Below, one piece after another: positions 37,500-51,794 of a stretch of DNA of 64,000 bases (positions are counted from its first letter, which is position 1; every line of letters starts with the position of its first letter). Position numbers and translations under genes: made by a program. The notes under the pieces were generated by a model that saw only the letters and a program-made list of their open reading frames with translations, did not search any database and was not told where the DNA came from. Source of the stretch: Glandiceps talaboti (taxonomy: Eukaryota; Hemichordata; Enteropneusta; Spengelidae); the NCBI RefSeq assembly GCF_964340395.1, contig NC_135553.1, positions 11,486,001 to 11,550,000 on the forward strand. Direction: 5' to 3'.

Positions 37500-38940
37500 T
37501 AGCATCGTGTGATTCTTTTACACGCTCGAAAGGCAAGATGTTTAGTTGTTCAATTCGCACTGGAGAGGTTTTAACAAAGTGTTGAAAGTAAACGTGTGAA
37601 GTTATGATCTTCATGTGAAATACATCGTGTTAATAGCTCGCGCAGCGGCTCAATGACTAGTACGCATGCGCGTCGTATATACTATGCGAAAAAAAATGGT
37701 TGTTCTCCCAGGGATGCATTGCGGCGCGCAGTGACTACGCATGCGCCTTCCATATACTACGTGCAATACGTGCATCCCCCACGCGCTACCGTATCGTCAA
37801 TATATGCCTATAGGCGACATAACATCACCATGCATTTCAATATTGTAACAGTAGGTCTGTTGGCGCGATTATCGTAACATTGTAACGAGCATCGTGGCAT
37901 CGCTGTACCACTAGGAGAAATTGTTACACTATTTGGAAGTTTGAGGCACGGCGGTACTGATACGGACCACTGATGACATAGCACAGTTGAATTTCCGGGT
38001 TGTGGAAGTGTGGTTTTGACGTTTATATTGTCGATAATTGATTTTTTTTACATGTTCTAAAAAGAATAACTGCTTTCCTATGTTTGTTGGTACAGTAACA
38101 TTCCTAAATCATCGAGTTGAATTCAGAAATCGTGATGTTCGGCAACATGTCAACAAAATATTTGTCCAGAGACCAACGTTGGTTGAGGGTCTATGATAAG
38201 TTGGCTGATTGAAAATGAACAATATTAATCTAATGGCTATGATGGTTTTTGAAACCAACAACTGCATGGAGTGTTGACTTTCTTTACTTCTCGTCTATAT
38301 CAGAGAATTAGATGATGTCATTCAATAAAATAAATTTTGATGGTCAATACCCCTGGGAAATGACCCAAATCAAGTGCCAACCCTGGCCCAGGCAGCCGGT
38401 CACAAATGAATCTATCCTGCGCGAGCTTATGGGCTTTGCCTAGTTATGATATTATCGACAGGAATAACGTCAGTATAATCATCTAGGTTTATTCGAACGC
38501 AAAATGTAAATAATCGCGTGAAATTTCCTCAGGTTTCTGTTACAATACAAATATCATCTTGAAAGCGAATTTTGCACTTTATACTTTGTGTAAACCATTT
38601 CTGGATTCGTTGTTACTCCTACAAGGCCTAAAAAGACATTCTTTTGTTCCGGCTGCCCGACCCCACCTAGTGTTTTACGCCGACCATAAACTTCATTTTA
38701 CCTATTCGAGAAACAATAATAAAATCGCGAAGATTGTGAAGTCTCAAAAGAAGTGGATGTCGAAACGGACATCAACTTAAAAACTTCTTCCAATCTGTAA
38801 TCTGATGGGAAGAAACCATAACTTAGAAAACAACGGAAAACATAACTACCTGAGCTAGACACTCACATATGAAATACATAACAAAAAATCTATATACCCC
38901 ACCTATTCTAACACTGACCGTAATCTGAGCCACACAATTG
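37500..38940. other. Mostly unit 3-specific segment
   Basis: Between the shared GTTGGCTCCTGCTTGCCGGTA word (37472-37492) and the shared CGAATATCGAATCCTCAACAA word (38957), unit 3 is longer than units 1 and 2. A patch at about 38490-38600 still matches unit 1 at 3015-3110. The rest is new, including a CpG-rich doublet at 37630-37850. A 73-codon frame at 38559-38780, rich in lysine near its end, begins with a non-ATG codon and is not recognised. No transposon ends were found. Confidence 0.45.
37630..37850. promoter_or_regulatory. CpG-rich doublet with two NRF1-like sites
   Basis: TACGCATGCGC occurs at 37661-37671 and 37736-37746 inside a 75-base direct duplication, since each is followed by a TATATACTA / CATATACTA word. 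CGCATGCGC is close to the NRF1 consensus (GCGCANGCGC type), and the surrounding 200 bases are rich in CG dinucleotides while the window is AT-rich. This is the only spot that looks like a CpG-island promoter. No transcribed gene is apparent on either side, so a working promoter is only a possibility. The ATGCGC palindromes could also be part of a repeat. Confidence 0.35.
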
Positions 38941-40271
38941 CTTTTGTTAGGCTTAAGTCGAATATCGAATCCTCAACAATTTCACTTAGTAGCTTTATGA
39001 TTGAACGATATTCAAGACGCCTATTGGTTTCTGCTGGGCTTCTAAAACTATTTTCTTCAAAGTAAACAATGATCTTTTATAGAACTATATTGCCCAAAGT
39101 AAGATATTAGTTTATCTCCTCGACTACATCTTTTTAAATAGTAAAGAGCAGTGCCTTCATAGAAATACAGTTGACGTTAATGAAATGATTCTGTAGTTTA
39201 CTTTTACTGATAGAAGTCTTTGTCTTTGTTTTCGGTGATCAAGGCAGTTAATGCCCGACGCCGTATGTGTCATCCATTAAGGAAGAATTGATTTCCTGGG
39301 CAAATTAATGTACGAGCATACGTGTTATTTATATTCTGTAACCTTTAGCTGAACTATCATTATATCAGTGGGATCACTCAATAAACTCACAAGTCGTAGG
39401 GTTAATTATGACTTGCGAGTCAATTTAGTTTTATTTCTGTGAACTTCACCTTTACTTAAAAAATAAATGATATTAAGTCGACTATATTTCATATTTATAT
39501 CAGAAATTGGGTCAATTTTAATGTTCAGTAGAATTGGTATATGTACTTTAAACTCTTGACCTTGTTTCGTTCTATAATAATTGCTCTTGTGACCGTTTTG
39601 AATACAATTCTATAGTTAACTAAAAATATACTCTCACCACATATGTACAGCTGATCAGCACTAGCAGCTCAAAGGACATGTCTGAGTCAGCTGTGTGTGA
39701 TACTTACATCAATAATCAATTAGAAATCCTCTATATCTGTCGGAAACGTTCAAAGGCTGTCGCTTCATAGAACTAAACATATCCAAACTGATGACTCCCC
39801 CTGAGACAGACATTAAAATGGACTACATTCAAGTGTCATGTTTATTTACCTAGCGGAAAGATAGGTTTCATAAATATTTCACTCATATTTACCCATATCA
39901 TTTTGCTGGTTTTGTCACTACATAGAGTGACATGATGACCACTATCATTGCGTGTTAAAGAATACCATGATGTATTTATCGGGTCTGTGATTGGTCTAGT
40001 ATTGCACATAAGACTTCAAGGTAATTAACATACAGAAACCTCCACTTGTTATCGTCAGAGGACGGGGGTGGGGGTTAGATGGAATTGCCTGTTCCTAATC
40101 AATTTTCATATTATCATACCGCAGTAGGAGGCATTTTATGTCTCGTAGGTCTGCCAAGGAAGAGATGATATATAGTTATGACAACAGTTACGTTATAACA
40201 TTGGTGGTATTTGGCGATTTCAACAAGTGCCTTTATCATACTCATAGAAACGTGACAAATGTAATAGGTGC

Positions 40272-40314
40272 GTTTATTTATTTATTTGTTTGTTTGTTTG
40301 TCTGTTTGTTTGAT

Positions 40315-40345
<31 letters not shown>

Positions 40346-40397
40346 GTTTTTGTTTTGTTTGTTGTTGTTGTTTTGTTTTTTTTTGGGGGGGGGGTTT
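40272..40397 (+). repeat. Compound TTTR/TTTC/TTG microsatellite with poly-T and poly-G
   Basis: TTTA, TTTG and TTTC tetramers in sequence, then TTG trimers, poly-T and ten G. The 113-codon frame over it (40138-40479) is mostly phenylalanine, cysteine and valine from the simple repeat and is not a gene. Confidence 0.95.
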
Positions 40398-41639
40398 CGT
40401 TCCTTGTCTGATCCTACTGTTGTCGATGTCATTTTCCTCATTGCAGTTTATTTCTTTGATAATGCTGTCATTTTTATAAGGTGGTAAATAGGGACAATTT
40501 AAAAGCCTGAAAATCCATACTTTTACATATCTATATACACATTTGTATTTTTTTAAATTTGTATATTTGACTATGTCGGTCCCTATACAACGTTTATAAT
40601 ATGTATATTATATTCCTATTTGAAATGCATTTGTAATGTTATTGATAACATTAAGCATCAAAATGTACTTGTCGCAGGAAATTACCTTACTACTCAGTGT
40701 CTGTCATTGAAATAAATACGTTCTTTCTGCCTTCCATAAATACATAGGTACAAGTTTCACCAATTGAATTGTGTACATAGAGTACCAAGTACTTGAATAG
40801 TGACCTCATTTTAATGTGAACTGGATTTGATTTTCTAAATATTTGATGACTGTGATTATGCAAATAAGTGTCGTTCTTCTGACGTCTGTAATTTAATTTG
40901 AAATGTTCAAGATATAAAGGCATTTTTTGTAAACGTTCGGTTCTGGTGAGTCACTCATGATTTTTACATCACAACAAAATCGTACGATTGACACGAAAAA
41001 CCAGTGTTCTGTGACTCTTGTCGGAGTGATCCAGCACTGCCTAATAGGAATATGCAGATAGATGAACAGTAAAAATTATGACTCTTATTACCTTCAGATA
41101 AACAGTACTTCTTCTTTATTTAATACATTTTCATATATGTTAACTCACATTGGACCACTGTCAGGACAATGAATGTGAAACAAGTTTCAATTTGGCATTT
41201 CTTGGCAATCGCATGAATTTTATGTGATATGAAATCATGGCATCACTCTCCAGAATCCAAAGCTATGAAAATGCCTTCATTTTCCTATTGAAACTACACG
41301 GAATGAACAGAGCCATAAAGTTAGATATCTTAACTAGATTAATTGATGTGTGTTGTATTATCATTACACACATGTCGTTAAATGTAGCATTGTCAATTTC
41401 ACCAGCTGTAATACCCTTTAATATTGTTATGATGTAATAATGTTTTATCCAACATAAACATACGCATCTGTGTATTTCATGTATGAATTATTGTCGAATA
41501 ATTTCAAATCAACCCTGTACTACTGAATCGACAACACCCAGGGTTGTTTGAACTTTTGTAAAATCGAAACACGCGGAGGGTGGGCATGGGAGGGGGGCTG
41601 TTATATGTCGTATTGATTTATCAAACGTAACGTTGTTAA

Positions 41640-41830
41640 AATCTCATCGTACTCGTGGGGGACATTGTATAATAATATTGCCTTCAAAGTTTATAGAAAA
41701 GGCCACAAAGATCATTAGTGAGATTGTAGTCTCATGGAGTTCTCTCATAACAACATGCGTCAGAAAATTTTTAACGGTAATATTAGTTTCCATGGTAACG
41801 AGACATGCCTGCCATTTTCGTTCATACGAA
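41640..41830 (+). repeat. Block conserved in all three units, copy 3
   Basis: Counterpart of 5500-5660 and 29100-29285. It shares CTCGTGGGGGACAT with copy 1 and ATTAGTGAGA and ATAACAACATGCGTCAG with copy 2, so it is a mixed intermediate. A 66-codon frame exists here (41633-41833), but its equivalent in unit 1 is stopped after the GTGGGGGACATCGTA word. Confidence 0.55.
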
Positions 41831-42916
41831 TAACTAAATCACAGCTAGCATATTCATTATGCAACGTTATGCAAGCCAGACTTCATTAAAATAATAAAGA
41901 TACACTTGTCCAAACCACTTTGCTATTCTCTTTTGCTTATAGAATGATTCTGAAAAGCAAATTAACAGTTTAATTTGTATTCAAATTATTTCTTCTTTTT
42001 CTGTTCTGGAACTAGAGTTCTAATTATTTAGGGTATACTTCAATTTCTCATTCCTTAATTTAGATTGACTTGCTGTTTCCTAAATATCAAAGAAAATCTG
42101 TCCTCTACCTTACTTGTTAATCAGAATATTTTGGTCAATTATTTAGTACGTTCATGGAACTGTTTTGTCAATATGTTCTTAGATATTATTCCCCGATTAT
42201 TTTTTTTCTTCGTTCAGCCAAGGAACATACGAGTGACTTAAGAGGCCATTGTCAATATGAAGCGCTAGACGAGTAGTAACAATCCTTGGGTCACGAGTAT
42301 TTTCCAGCTGAATGAAGAAAAATGTTGGGGAATAATATGATTATACCATCGCCAGTAATAAAGAACGACAATTGGGGAAACTACTGATAATTTTGACTCA
42401 TATTTCGAACACAGCAGAACCAATGACGTAGACACGTGTGTTGTCGTGACGTAGAACGACAAGAGTATATATTCCATATTGTTTGTTGAACCTGGTTCGC
42501 GCATGATATAATGAGTTATTAATCATTAACGACTGTCAAAATTATTAATATTTCTCATCTGAATGCCTGATATTTTGTAATCGAATTCTATAAATAAGTA
42601 GAATAAGAACTAAACGTCTGACCGTCATTTTGAAAATTCTTTTTCAATGTGACACTTACCGACTCGTTTAAACTCAATTTACTTCTTGATTTTGTGAATA
42701 AAAACCTACATATATTTACATTTACGTGCTCCATTGGGTTCCAATGTAGCAAATACGACTGTACATCACTACTTGAGTATGGCTGAGTGAACCTGCCATC
42801 ATCACTCCGGATTTTGTTGTCGCCAAGCTGTTTTAGAACAGTCACGTTATTTCATATTGTTACTTACTATCTTCAATGGTGTTAGTAGAAATGTATGCAA
42901 TGTTGGAGAATCAACA

Positions 42917-43211
42917 CTAAAACAGCGTACTCGTCAGCGGCAATAACTTTCTTTGGTACTTGAAAACAGAAAACTTTAAAGAACAACACGGCATTGTGCG
43001 TGAGGGTCTACTTGATGTTACAGGAAAGAGAACAGTCTTATCTTCATCCCTTTGGCATTTCCTTGGTATAGTCAATGCTACTCTACTCTTATATTTGTTG
43101 CCTGAGGGGGAATTATACGAAGCACCAGATGTTAGTCTTTCTTCTCCTTTTTTGAACCACTCTTTCATCCTTAAGAATTTACCTGTATCAAGACTGTTCA
43201 AGTGTTTATAA
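42917..43211. other. Overlapping open frames on both strands, unrecognised
   Basis: A 94-codon minus frame (MNSLDTGKF start) and an 83-codon plus frame overlap here. The counterpart in unit 1 (about 6560-6735) keeps the start of the minus frame (M-D-S-L-D-E-G-K-F) and then has several stops. No domain is recognisable. Chance openness is the simplest reading, though the hydrophilic minus-strand frame would be the better candidate if one were expressed. Confidence 0.2.
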
Positions 43212-43499
43212 CATCAATGCTGAGTGTAATATCCTGAGTAAACGTTTTAGTGGCCATAATATTTGGGTGTTGGGGGTGTAATATTCTTATCAATGTAAAA
43301 GAGGCCATTTTCTTTCTTACATATGTGCATAAATAGATGACAAATACCCTCGTCAATTTCAATCCAGATGCAAGAAAAAGTTAATATATGCATATGCCGA
43401 ATAAATGTTATGCTATCAATGTTTGCCAGCTGTTGGCACAGCTTTGTCCTCATAACACTTTTCTTTTACTTTCTTAACTCCTTGCTATGACGACATGTG

Positions 43500-43925
43500 T
43501 TCCAATAGTAAGGTCCGGGGGTTTTCATTAATTATATGTTGTTTCAGACCAAAACTGGTGCTTTTTAATAGAATCCCCCCCCCCTCCTCACAATAGAATT
43601 ATAGGGTAGGTGTTTACCTGTTCGTATGTACCCTCCCAATGAAGAATATCTGTCCTCCCTCCCCACTGGATTTCAACTTGCCCGCCAGCCCACTGTCCAC
43701 CCAATATTATGAATGATTTACCTACTCCCAATCAAGAAAACATTTTTGCTTTCCACTATGCCAACATTCATTTGACGTACACAATGTGTGTGCCCTTCCC
43801 CCTACAACTCCATGATTTACCACTGTCTCAAAATTAGGATTTCACACCACAATTCTTAGTTGTTTGTTCCGGCCCCTCCCGCTAACGATTGAAAATAAAT
43901 TGCCCACCCACCGCAAAATTGCGTA
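43500..43925. other. C-rich insert in unit 3
   Basis: This stretch begins near a run of ten C (43575-43584) and holds many CCC, CCTCCC and CCCACC words on the plus strand. It differs in composition from its surroundings and has no match at the equivalent place in unit 1 (about 7085). It may be an insertion of unknown type. No frame or terminal repeat is recognised. Confidence 0.45.
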
Positions 43926-46900
43926 AGAACAGCTTTCCGCAAAAAGAGCTTCGTTGACTGCACCTGAATAGTGTGAAGCGAGGTGCTTATTCTAGACTAA
44001 TGTCGCCTGTAATCAATATATTGCTTGGCCGGTTAAGCAGAAACCAAACTAATTTGACGTGGCAAGATTTCAAAATGTCAGGTAAATCACAGCTGCTGTA
44101 AGCTATTTCCCCTAAATTGCAAATGTTATTTCTTGTTCATTTTACTCGTCAGTGTAATAGTGGACTTAATTTTGTCGACTCAACAGAAGATCAGACATGC
44201 TGTCATATGATGACACCAGTTCATCATTTGACGAAACATATAGATATGATCCTAATATTGCCATGGTATTAGTTGGCGTATAGCCAATAATATACTTCTG
44301 CAAATTGCGATTCCTTCTTTTCAATAAAGAGTTCATGAATGTTTAGAGCGACCACGATATACGAAATGATGTATACTTTCCTAATCAAGCAGCTTCATGG
44401 TGTGCTATAGAGTATAGTAGCGCTTGAAATCAGCCATGCTAATACACTCGAATGGACATAATAGTGATACGGCTGGATAGTTTCGTAAGCTCAAAGTCAC
44501 ATTATCTTTCCTCGGACTAAACCACTCTCTCTCTTTTGACGAATATATAGTGTTGATAGATCAACCATCATCCTTAACAACAGAATTTATTTAATTTGTT
44601 TGAACAATATATTTTGAATTGTTCTATTTGATACGCTGCATCAAAGGTTTTCATAATATATAATACCGTCGGGTTCAGTCAATCCGATAAAAATCTGATG
44701 TTGTGAATACCGCGCGATTTTTAGTTTACCTTTGTTTCCTATTGTCGTTTGCTCTTTTTTGTCCGTGAGTGAACATCTTCTTGTTCCTACATCTGACACA
44801 ATACCATAGTAGTTCAAGTTAAAACACGTGCGTACGCGTAGCCTATCAAAATCTGCCTTTCAGTTAACCACCAACATAGTAAAAATAGCATCGTTATATG
44901 CGCCATATGCGCTAGAACTCTGTCAGAAGGATACGATCGCAGGTAAACTGAAACTCATAACTTGGTAATTATAAGGGGTGAAGTGTTGTCATTTATTAAG
45001 ATAAGGGCTATTGAATCGAAGAAAGGGCATAGTGTCTTTATTCAGTCAAAGCAGATATTGAATATTCAGTCAGAAGAAAAGACTTCAGGGAAATAGAAAC
45101 ATTTAGCAAACGCGGTGTTTTTTTTATAAAAATCAAATCTAATCAAATTATTATTCTAACATGAACGTATAACTTTTTACGCACCATTCAGTAAGTTTAC
45201 AGGAATGTTTTGTTTATAAAATACATGAATAGATGTGCAAGTATGCTATAATCATTGCATTAGATTGTACCGATATTTTGTGATTGTTGCAACCATTCAT
45301 GTTTACAATTGTTTTTGAAATGGTCCATATTAAGGACACTATTACAGTATATGAGCATTTCATGGGAAGCAAACTGTTTGAACTTCTTCGGTAGATATAT
45401 ATGGCATCTGTCTTATTGACCGTTTGTTTTTACATGAAATGGACATCTGTCAGCCATACAAATGACATAGGCGCCATTAACCATAGACGACGATATTTGG
45501 TCTTGCTTTTACCAAAAAGTCACCAATAATTACTTTTCTTGATTATATACTTCTTACTTTATAAACATGTGTCGATGAAATCCTACAGAAGAAATTGGAC
45601 ATGGCAAATAATAAGCAACAAAAGGGCACCAGGTGTTAATATTGAGACGAAACAAAGTCTAATGGGGATTTTTTAAAAAGGTCAGGTCACACTATAAAAG
45701 TCAAAGATCTTTGAAACACGCTCAAACATTCAGTTTGCATTGCATATATGTCTTAAGCTTACAGAACATCAAACTTGTATGATATTCACCTTTAATGTAC
45801 TTCTTACCTAAAAGCAGACGTCATCTCTTTGCAAGGCCCGGTTAATCATTCGCATAAAGGTTGTGTAATTTACGTTACATGTTCTGTGTCTGAGATCAAC
45901 TGATACCATTACATGTCACTGAACTTTAATAAGAGAGGTCATCCTGTCTACAGTTGCATCATTGCACAGTCTTGTATCGATCCAAATGGTCCTTCAAGAA
46001 GAATTTAAATTTGGGACTGTTTTTATTCTCGTGATATAATTATAAGCAAGGTATAGAGAATATTGTCATATACCAGCGATTAATACCTGCATCGATAACC
46101 ACGTCTATACTTTTGGTATTTGGACTGCAGTGCAATGCCAAAAACTTCACTGCATACCTTTATGGAAATAGGCACGAGATATTTCCATCTACATAAAATG
46201 AGGTGAACCTATACTTTGAGGACGTTTCGGATAAACATATTTGATACATGTAGTAACGGGAAATCCCTGACATGTAATTGCCATTGTGCACACGCTAAGG
46301 ATATTTGCAGAATTTCTGCAGAGAACACCAGAAATTCTCATTCAGTAATAATTTGGTTAAACCCATGCTGAAAGCCCTCAAGACATACACGCCAAAACAG
46401 TCAATTTATGTCAGTGTGTTGAGCAGACAAATGAAACGAGCGAAAGTGATGCTAGCAAAACATGCAAGCAATGTGTTGAATAATTCATATTAACCCTTTC
46501 CTGTGAAACAAAAAGTGTGACTTATTGATCACGTATAACATAAACATTATCCTATCAATATTAATACTTTGTGAACTGATTTCACACTCTTAAGGTGGGG
46601 TGATACAGTACATAAAAATAGAATTAGCCTTCTGTGAAATAAATATTTTCGTATCCTGAGGATCTGATTCAGCGACATGTTCCAATCAATACATGAGTTC
46701 GTCGCACCCAGAGATAAGGGAATACGTAGATTACTAAATGTATTACTTGCTGCTTATTCCCAAAGGGACTTTAATGGGACTGGATTGTGAAGCCACTTTC
46801 TTCCTTTTTTTTACCAAGGGAAAAACCTAGATGTAGCAGTGTTGTATAAGTATGCTCCTAAATTGACCAACAAGAGAGTTATCGATTGAAATCTCTGGAT

Positions 46901-49900
46901 TTATATTATATTTGATCAAACTATTTGTCTGCGTTTTAGTAGTGACGTCCTTTGAAAAGTCGCGTCAACACATTAATAGCATAGGAGACGAACTGATAAC
47001 ATCAAAAAACATACAACTGTCGAACATTTGGTGTGTAGGCATATCATACCGTGGCAAAAGGTGTCGGAAACGAGCATAGCAAAACATTTGAGAATTTTTT
47101 CGTTCGGTACTAATCTCTCTCGATTGAAGTGTAGCACTGAGATCCAAAACATTTAGTTACACAAATTCCAAAACGTGATACACACTAAAACCGATCACAT
47201 ACGTGTCGACACTGTAGTATACAAATGGCTGGGTATGTAAGCATATTCAGAATGTTTGATGCACAACACACTTTGTACTAACCTTGTAAAAGCTCAACAA
47301 GGTGACATGGTTCAAAATGTTACGTAATACCATCTTATTTTAATATGCAACAAGATTTACTACAAAGAATCGTAAAGTTACGTAATCTTCCCCTTGAAAA
47401 TCCTCAATTTCGACAGTTGTAGTTATTTATACTGTTACTATTAAATTACAGGGAAAAGTGTTACATGTATTTCAATCTATTCTGCCAGAATCGATGCTTA
47501 TTATAGTCATATCGCATGATGTAAGTTCTTTACGCAGGATGACGTAAATCACAGTACAATATCTATCAGTAATACAAGGTGCCAATGAACGATTTTGCCG
47601 GATTTTAGCTGACTGTGGAATTATGACGCATGTTGATATATGGCGATTACAGTTGTAATCTGCTTAGGATTAACGAATATACTCTTACACTAATACGCCC
47701 CAAATCCATAATTTCAGGCCATATTTACCAGATGTTTGGACAGATAATACTAATAATAAGATTACAAAATACAAGAACTAAAGTCTGTCACAAGATGGTT
47801 TACATATCTTGTTGTAATCCCCAGCGACTGCGTTTTCATCAGGAACTGCCCGTGGGGGAAATTGTATTCGTCTAAATGACAAATGCAAGGCACAAAACAG
47901 TACAATAATGGGAAATCAGAGAGAAAAAGTGGGTCAACACCATGTTCAGCACATTTCCTGTGCACACATCGTTTTCCTTGATTTCAATAGTGGAATTATG
48001 ACTTTTTTGTGAAACAATTATCTGTGAAGTATAGTTATAACACAGTGTTTCTATATTACCTTCAGTGTTTGGCTTAGATCATATCACATATGGTGTGGCT
48101 TATTGACCCATAGACTAGTGACCTCAGTTTGTATACAGGGGGCACTTGCCGTGTTCTATTTTATCTAGGGCAAAAGTCATCTAGTACGGAAGTCTTTGGA
48201 CCATATGGGAAGAATATGTGCCAGAGAATATGATGCCTTATAAAAAAAACTTATCCTTGGGAGGCAGTTGCTACCTAACAGCCCTCAGGGTAATATATGT
48301 TACTAGTACAGTGCTCTCATAGCCAGGCAATATGTGTATTATATGTTCTTCCACTTGTAATGAATTTCATTCCGGCAAGACATCCTATTCTAGTTACTTT
48401 CAACCAAGTTGTACCCTTCAGAAATAAAAAATACATGCGTGGATTCGTGTTTAATAACACATTACTGTTACCTCGCTGAAAGGAGTGGGTTCTTTTGAAA
48501 ACATAAACGTGTAATGATTATGTGAACCTTTGGGCAAATCAAGTAAATCCTGAAATGGAACAAACGACAACAAATAATGTTAACATGCTGTGCCGTCTTT
48601 GTCAAGCGATTAATGAATGTTGTTTTGCAACTGCGAGCAATTCATTATCCAAAGTGATTGCGTTATCCAAATTAGCCTTGACGTTGGCTAACCAGGTTTA
48701 TGTAATGAAGATTTGTCGCAAATATGTGGTATTCCTAATGTATATTAAGTAATCAAGGTCATCATTTGTATGCAGTGACAACAAAGCAGGGGAGTCGTGC
48801 AGTATATATTCAAGACGAGAGTTTATTAGAGTTGCCGCTATACAACGATTACTGTGAAATACTTTTGTAATAAATCATATTTCAGGAGGCACATAACAGT
48901 CATTAATTTTGCGAATTACCATAAGTTGGCTTTAGGGAAACTTAAATCATCGAAGCATCAAGTGAACTAATATGTTATTTTAATCGTTATATTGCCTATA
49001 AGTGGGCATATACCTGATGTGATTTATGATGATATTGCTGTGATAAACGATAGTTCAAAGCAGTTTGCATTTTATGGCATGGTATAAAATGTGTTTTCAG
49101 CAAAGTACATGCTTTCTACCTTCCATTTTATAGCACGGCTGATAGCACGGCTAATAGTAGGTTTTAGTTAACAGGTGTCGCATCTACACAACTACAAGTT
49201 CGTTACATATGTCAATATATTTTCGTTCTATGAATTGTTTTAAGTTAAAGTAGCAATGGTCACAAATAATTAATAATTTCCTAACAGTATAACTTAAGAC
49301 TTAATATACTCTATTTGGGTTTTGATGCGTTACCTCCGTATGTGTTTAAGTATATCATGTCCATGTATATATGACACATCATGAGAAGATCATGAGACCA
49401 GGGACTCGACTGAGTCCGAAAGCGTATGAACAACTACAAAACTGTATCCAGAGTTATTAAGTTCAAAGTGAATTTGTACTCAAGTCACCGGGGTAGATGA
49501 GTCTGCATACTTACATATTAGTTACAATATCAGATCATTCTAAAAATCTTGGCGGCGAACATTCACAAATTTAAGTCTGACTTAAATTCAGACCTATGCA
49601 TTTGATTACTTTTTTTTTAAATGGAAAAGTAATGTTAAGACTGAGGATGACATCCCTTTATAGAATTTTCCAAGTCGAAGTCACGTTTTATTCCAATTAC
49701 TTGTTTTAAAATTTTATATATGTGAAGGAAAATTCGACAAGAATTTTTATTTCCATAGTACTTCAAAAACATCGCAGGTGGTGAGCAAATGGGCCAATAC
49801 AATGGACAAAGTGTTCTTTTAGTAGATATGTTGTATTGTTATTCGGCATCAGTAGGGTGGAAACAATGAAGTCTGGGTATCAATTTCACTGACGAGTGAA

Positions 49901-51710
49901 TTGCGTTAATTGGGGTCACATGACACTCTTTACTTGACACCTAGACTGTGTAATTTATTTCTGGGCGTCTGTGTAATTGATCATAAGCCTAAATCTCTTA
50001 ATGGTGCACTATACAGAATGATGGATATTACCGTGCTAAGTTTCTATGACCCCCATTTGTTGAGTGCAAACCACTCTGTGATAATCATACTTAAATAAAC
50101 CAGTTAAGTAATTATAAAAACAAACCGAGTAAAGTCAAACTTCACCTGTTTTCTTCAACTTCTATAATGATTTGCAACGACGCAGCACTTTTCATTATGA
50201 GAACTTATTATTTTTTATGATTACTGACATATATCCGAACTCGAGTATCATAATAAATGTGTGTGGTACCTCTTTGTCACTGTCCAGGTTGCGTCACTCC
50301 CATAGTGAACACAGTACAGTGTTCTCATACGGTCAGAAACCAATGCACAAATTATGCATGATACTTTATTTATCTTACAACGAAAATTTGAAAATGAGCA
50401 CCCATCAGGGCCATCTGATTCATCGTCCCTAAACGATGTACTCAACATGCCATTCCCTTTATTAAAGGTAAGCAGCTCGATAATTCACGCGCAAATTATC
50501 GCTGAGGTGAAATAATATGCTTACGAATTACTTAAACGTATGTTTAGAATATGGTATTTCAGTAACAACTCAATATCTAATTTTTTAAAAGCATTTTGTC
50601 AGAAAGTGACGTGCGCCACATCAGGTGAAATCTGATACTAACTTTACACTGAGTACCCAGGTATGACGTTGTGAGCATGTGTCTATTCAAATAATCATCT
50701 ATGTGTGATACATCAGTGGTGTGTCCGACTACCTTCTGAGCAGGAACGGCCTAGTTTAACATTGACCTTCCGTCGATGATATCCAACTGTATCATCTGCT
50801 GCCACTTCTCATTTTCCCACGTTAACGTTGGTAGTATTGCAAGGAACTGCTTCGCTCTGTTTATACACTAACAATGCAACTAGTTTCCTGTGTGCATTAA
50901 ACGAACGTGGTTGACGAATGTGTAGCCGATCCGACTCTTTGTAGAAACTTGGACTCATGTTGAGATCTTGGCAAGATGCTGTAGGAAGTGTTCATCTTTC
51001 ATTCAACGGTAGGTAGGTTCAATACAATAATGTTATAACCGTCACACTTTTCTTGCATCGCATATGATATATCTTTTTACTGGTAAAAGTTTGACATAAT
51101 CAAATGCACACGGTACTTTATATTTATTAGCTCACTTCGCATCTTTTCTCGTGGTCAAGTCGTAATTTTTATAAACCGTAAATTTTGATACACCAAAATA
51201 ACAGAACAACATTTCTGTTGTAAAGGTTACTCTGAGCCTATCTTTCATCTTTTACACTTTAAATGAGTTTGCGTCATAAAATAAACGAGTCTAGGCATAA
51301 GTGATAACACTTTTCCAAACCTGATGGGCTTTTGAATCCATATGGCATATATAGTATAGTGTAGTATTTTCGTATAACACAAAGGAGAGCGTATTGAGCG
51401 CTCATCCTTTGTTTGGTATATTGGCCACGCTTTCTGATGCAACTCTGTTTGTTAAAAAGACCATCTTTTTCCAATAGTACATTGTTGATAGAGCTGTAAA
51501 AAAGCAATATGAAAATATTCTATACTTTTCTTAAGGTTTAAAGTGCCTACTGTATGTTTTTAAATGTTATAATTGTCTTCAGTGAGCAATATTGAAAGTG
51601 TCTACCTCTCCTGAAATCCAGCAATGAAGGATCATTTTTACCTGAAGTACATTTTAGTAACGGACCGAAAACAAATATATTTTTAATGATCACACTACAT
51701 GTACGGTAAT

Positions 51711-51794
51711 TATGTATGTATGTATGTATGTATGTATGTATGTATGTATACTATGTATGTATGTGTGTATGTATGTGTGTATGTATGTATGTAT
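51711..51794 (+). repeat. (GTAT)n microsatellite
   Basis: About twenty GTAT units with a few GTGT interruptions. The methionine-tyrosine-valine-cysteine frame here is a repeat translation. Confidence 0.97.

Noticed and set aside
40138-40479. 113-codon plus-strand frame
   Set aside because: Most of it translates TTTA, TTTG, TTTC and poly-T/poly-G simple repeats into phenylalanine, leucine and cysteine runs. It is not a gene.
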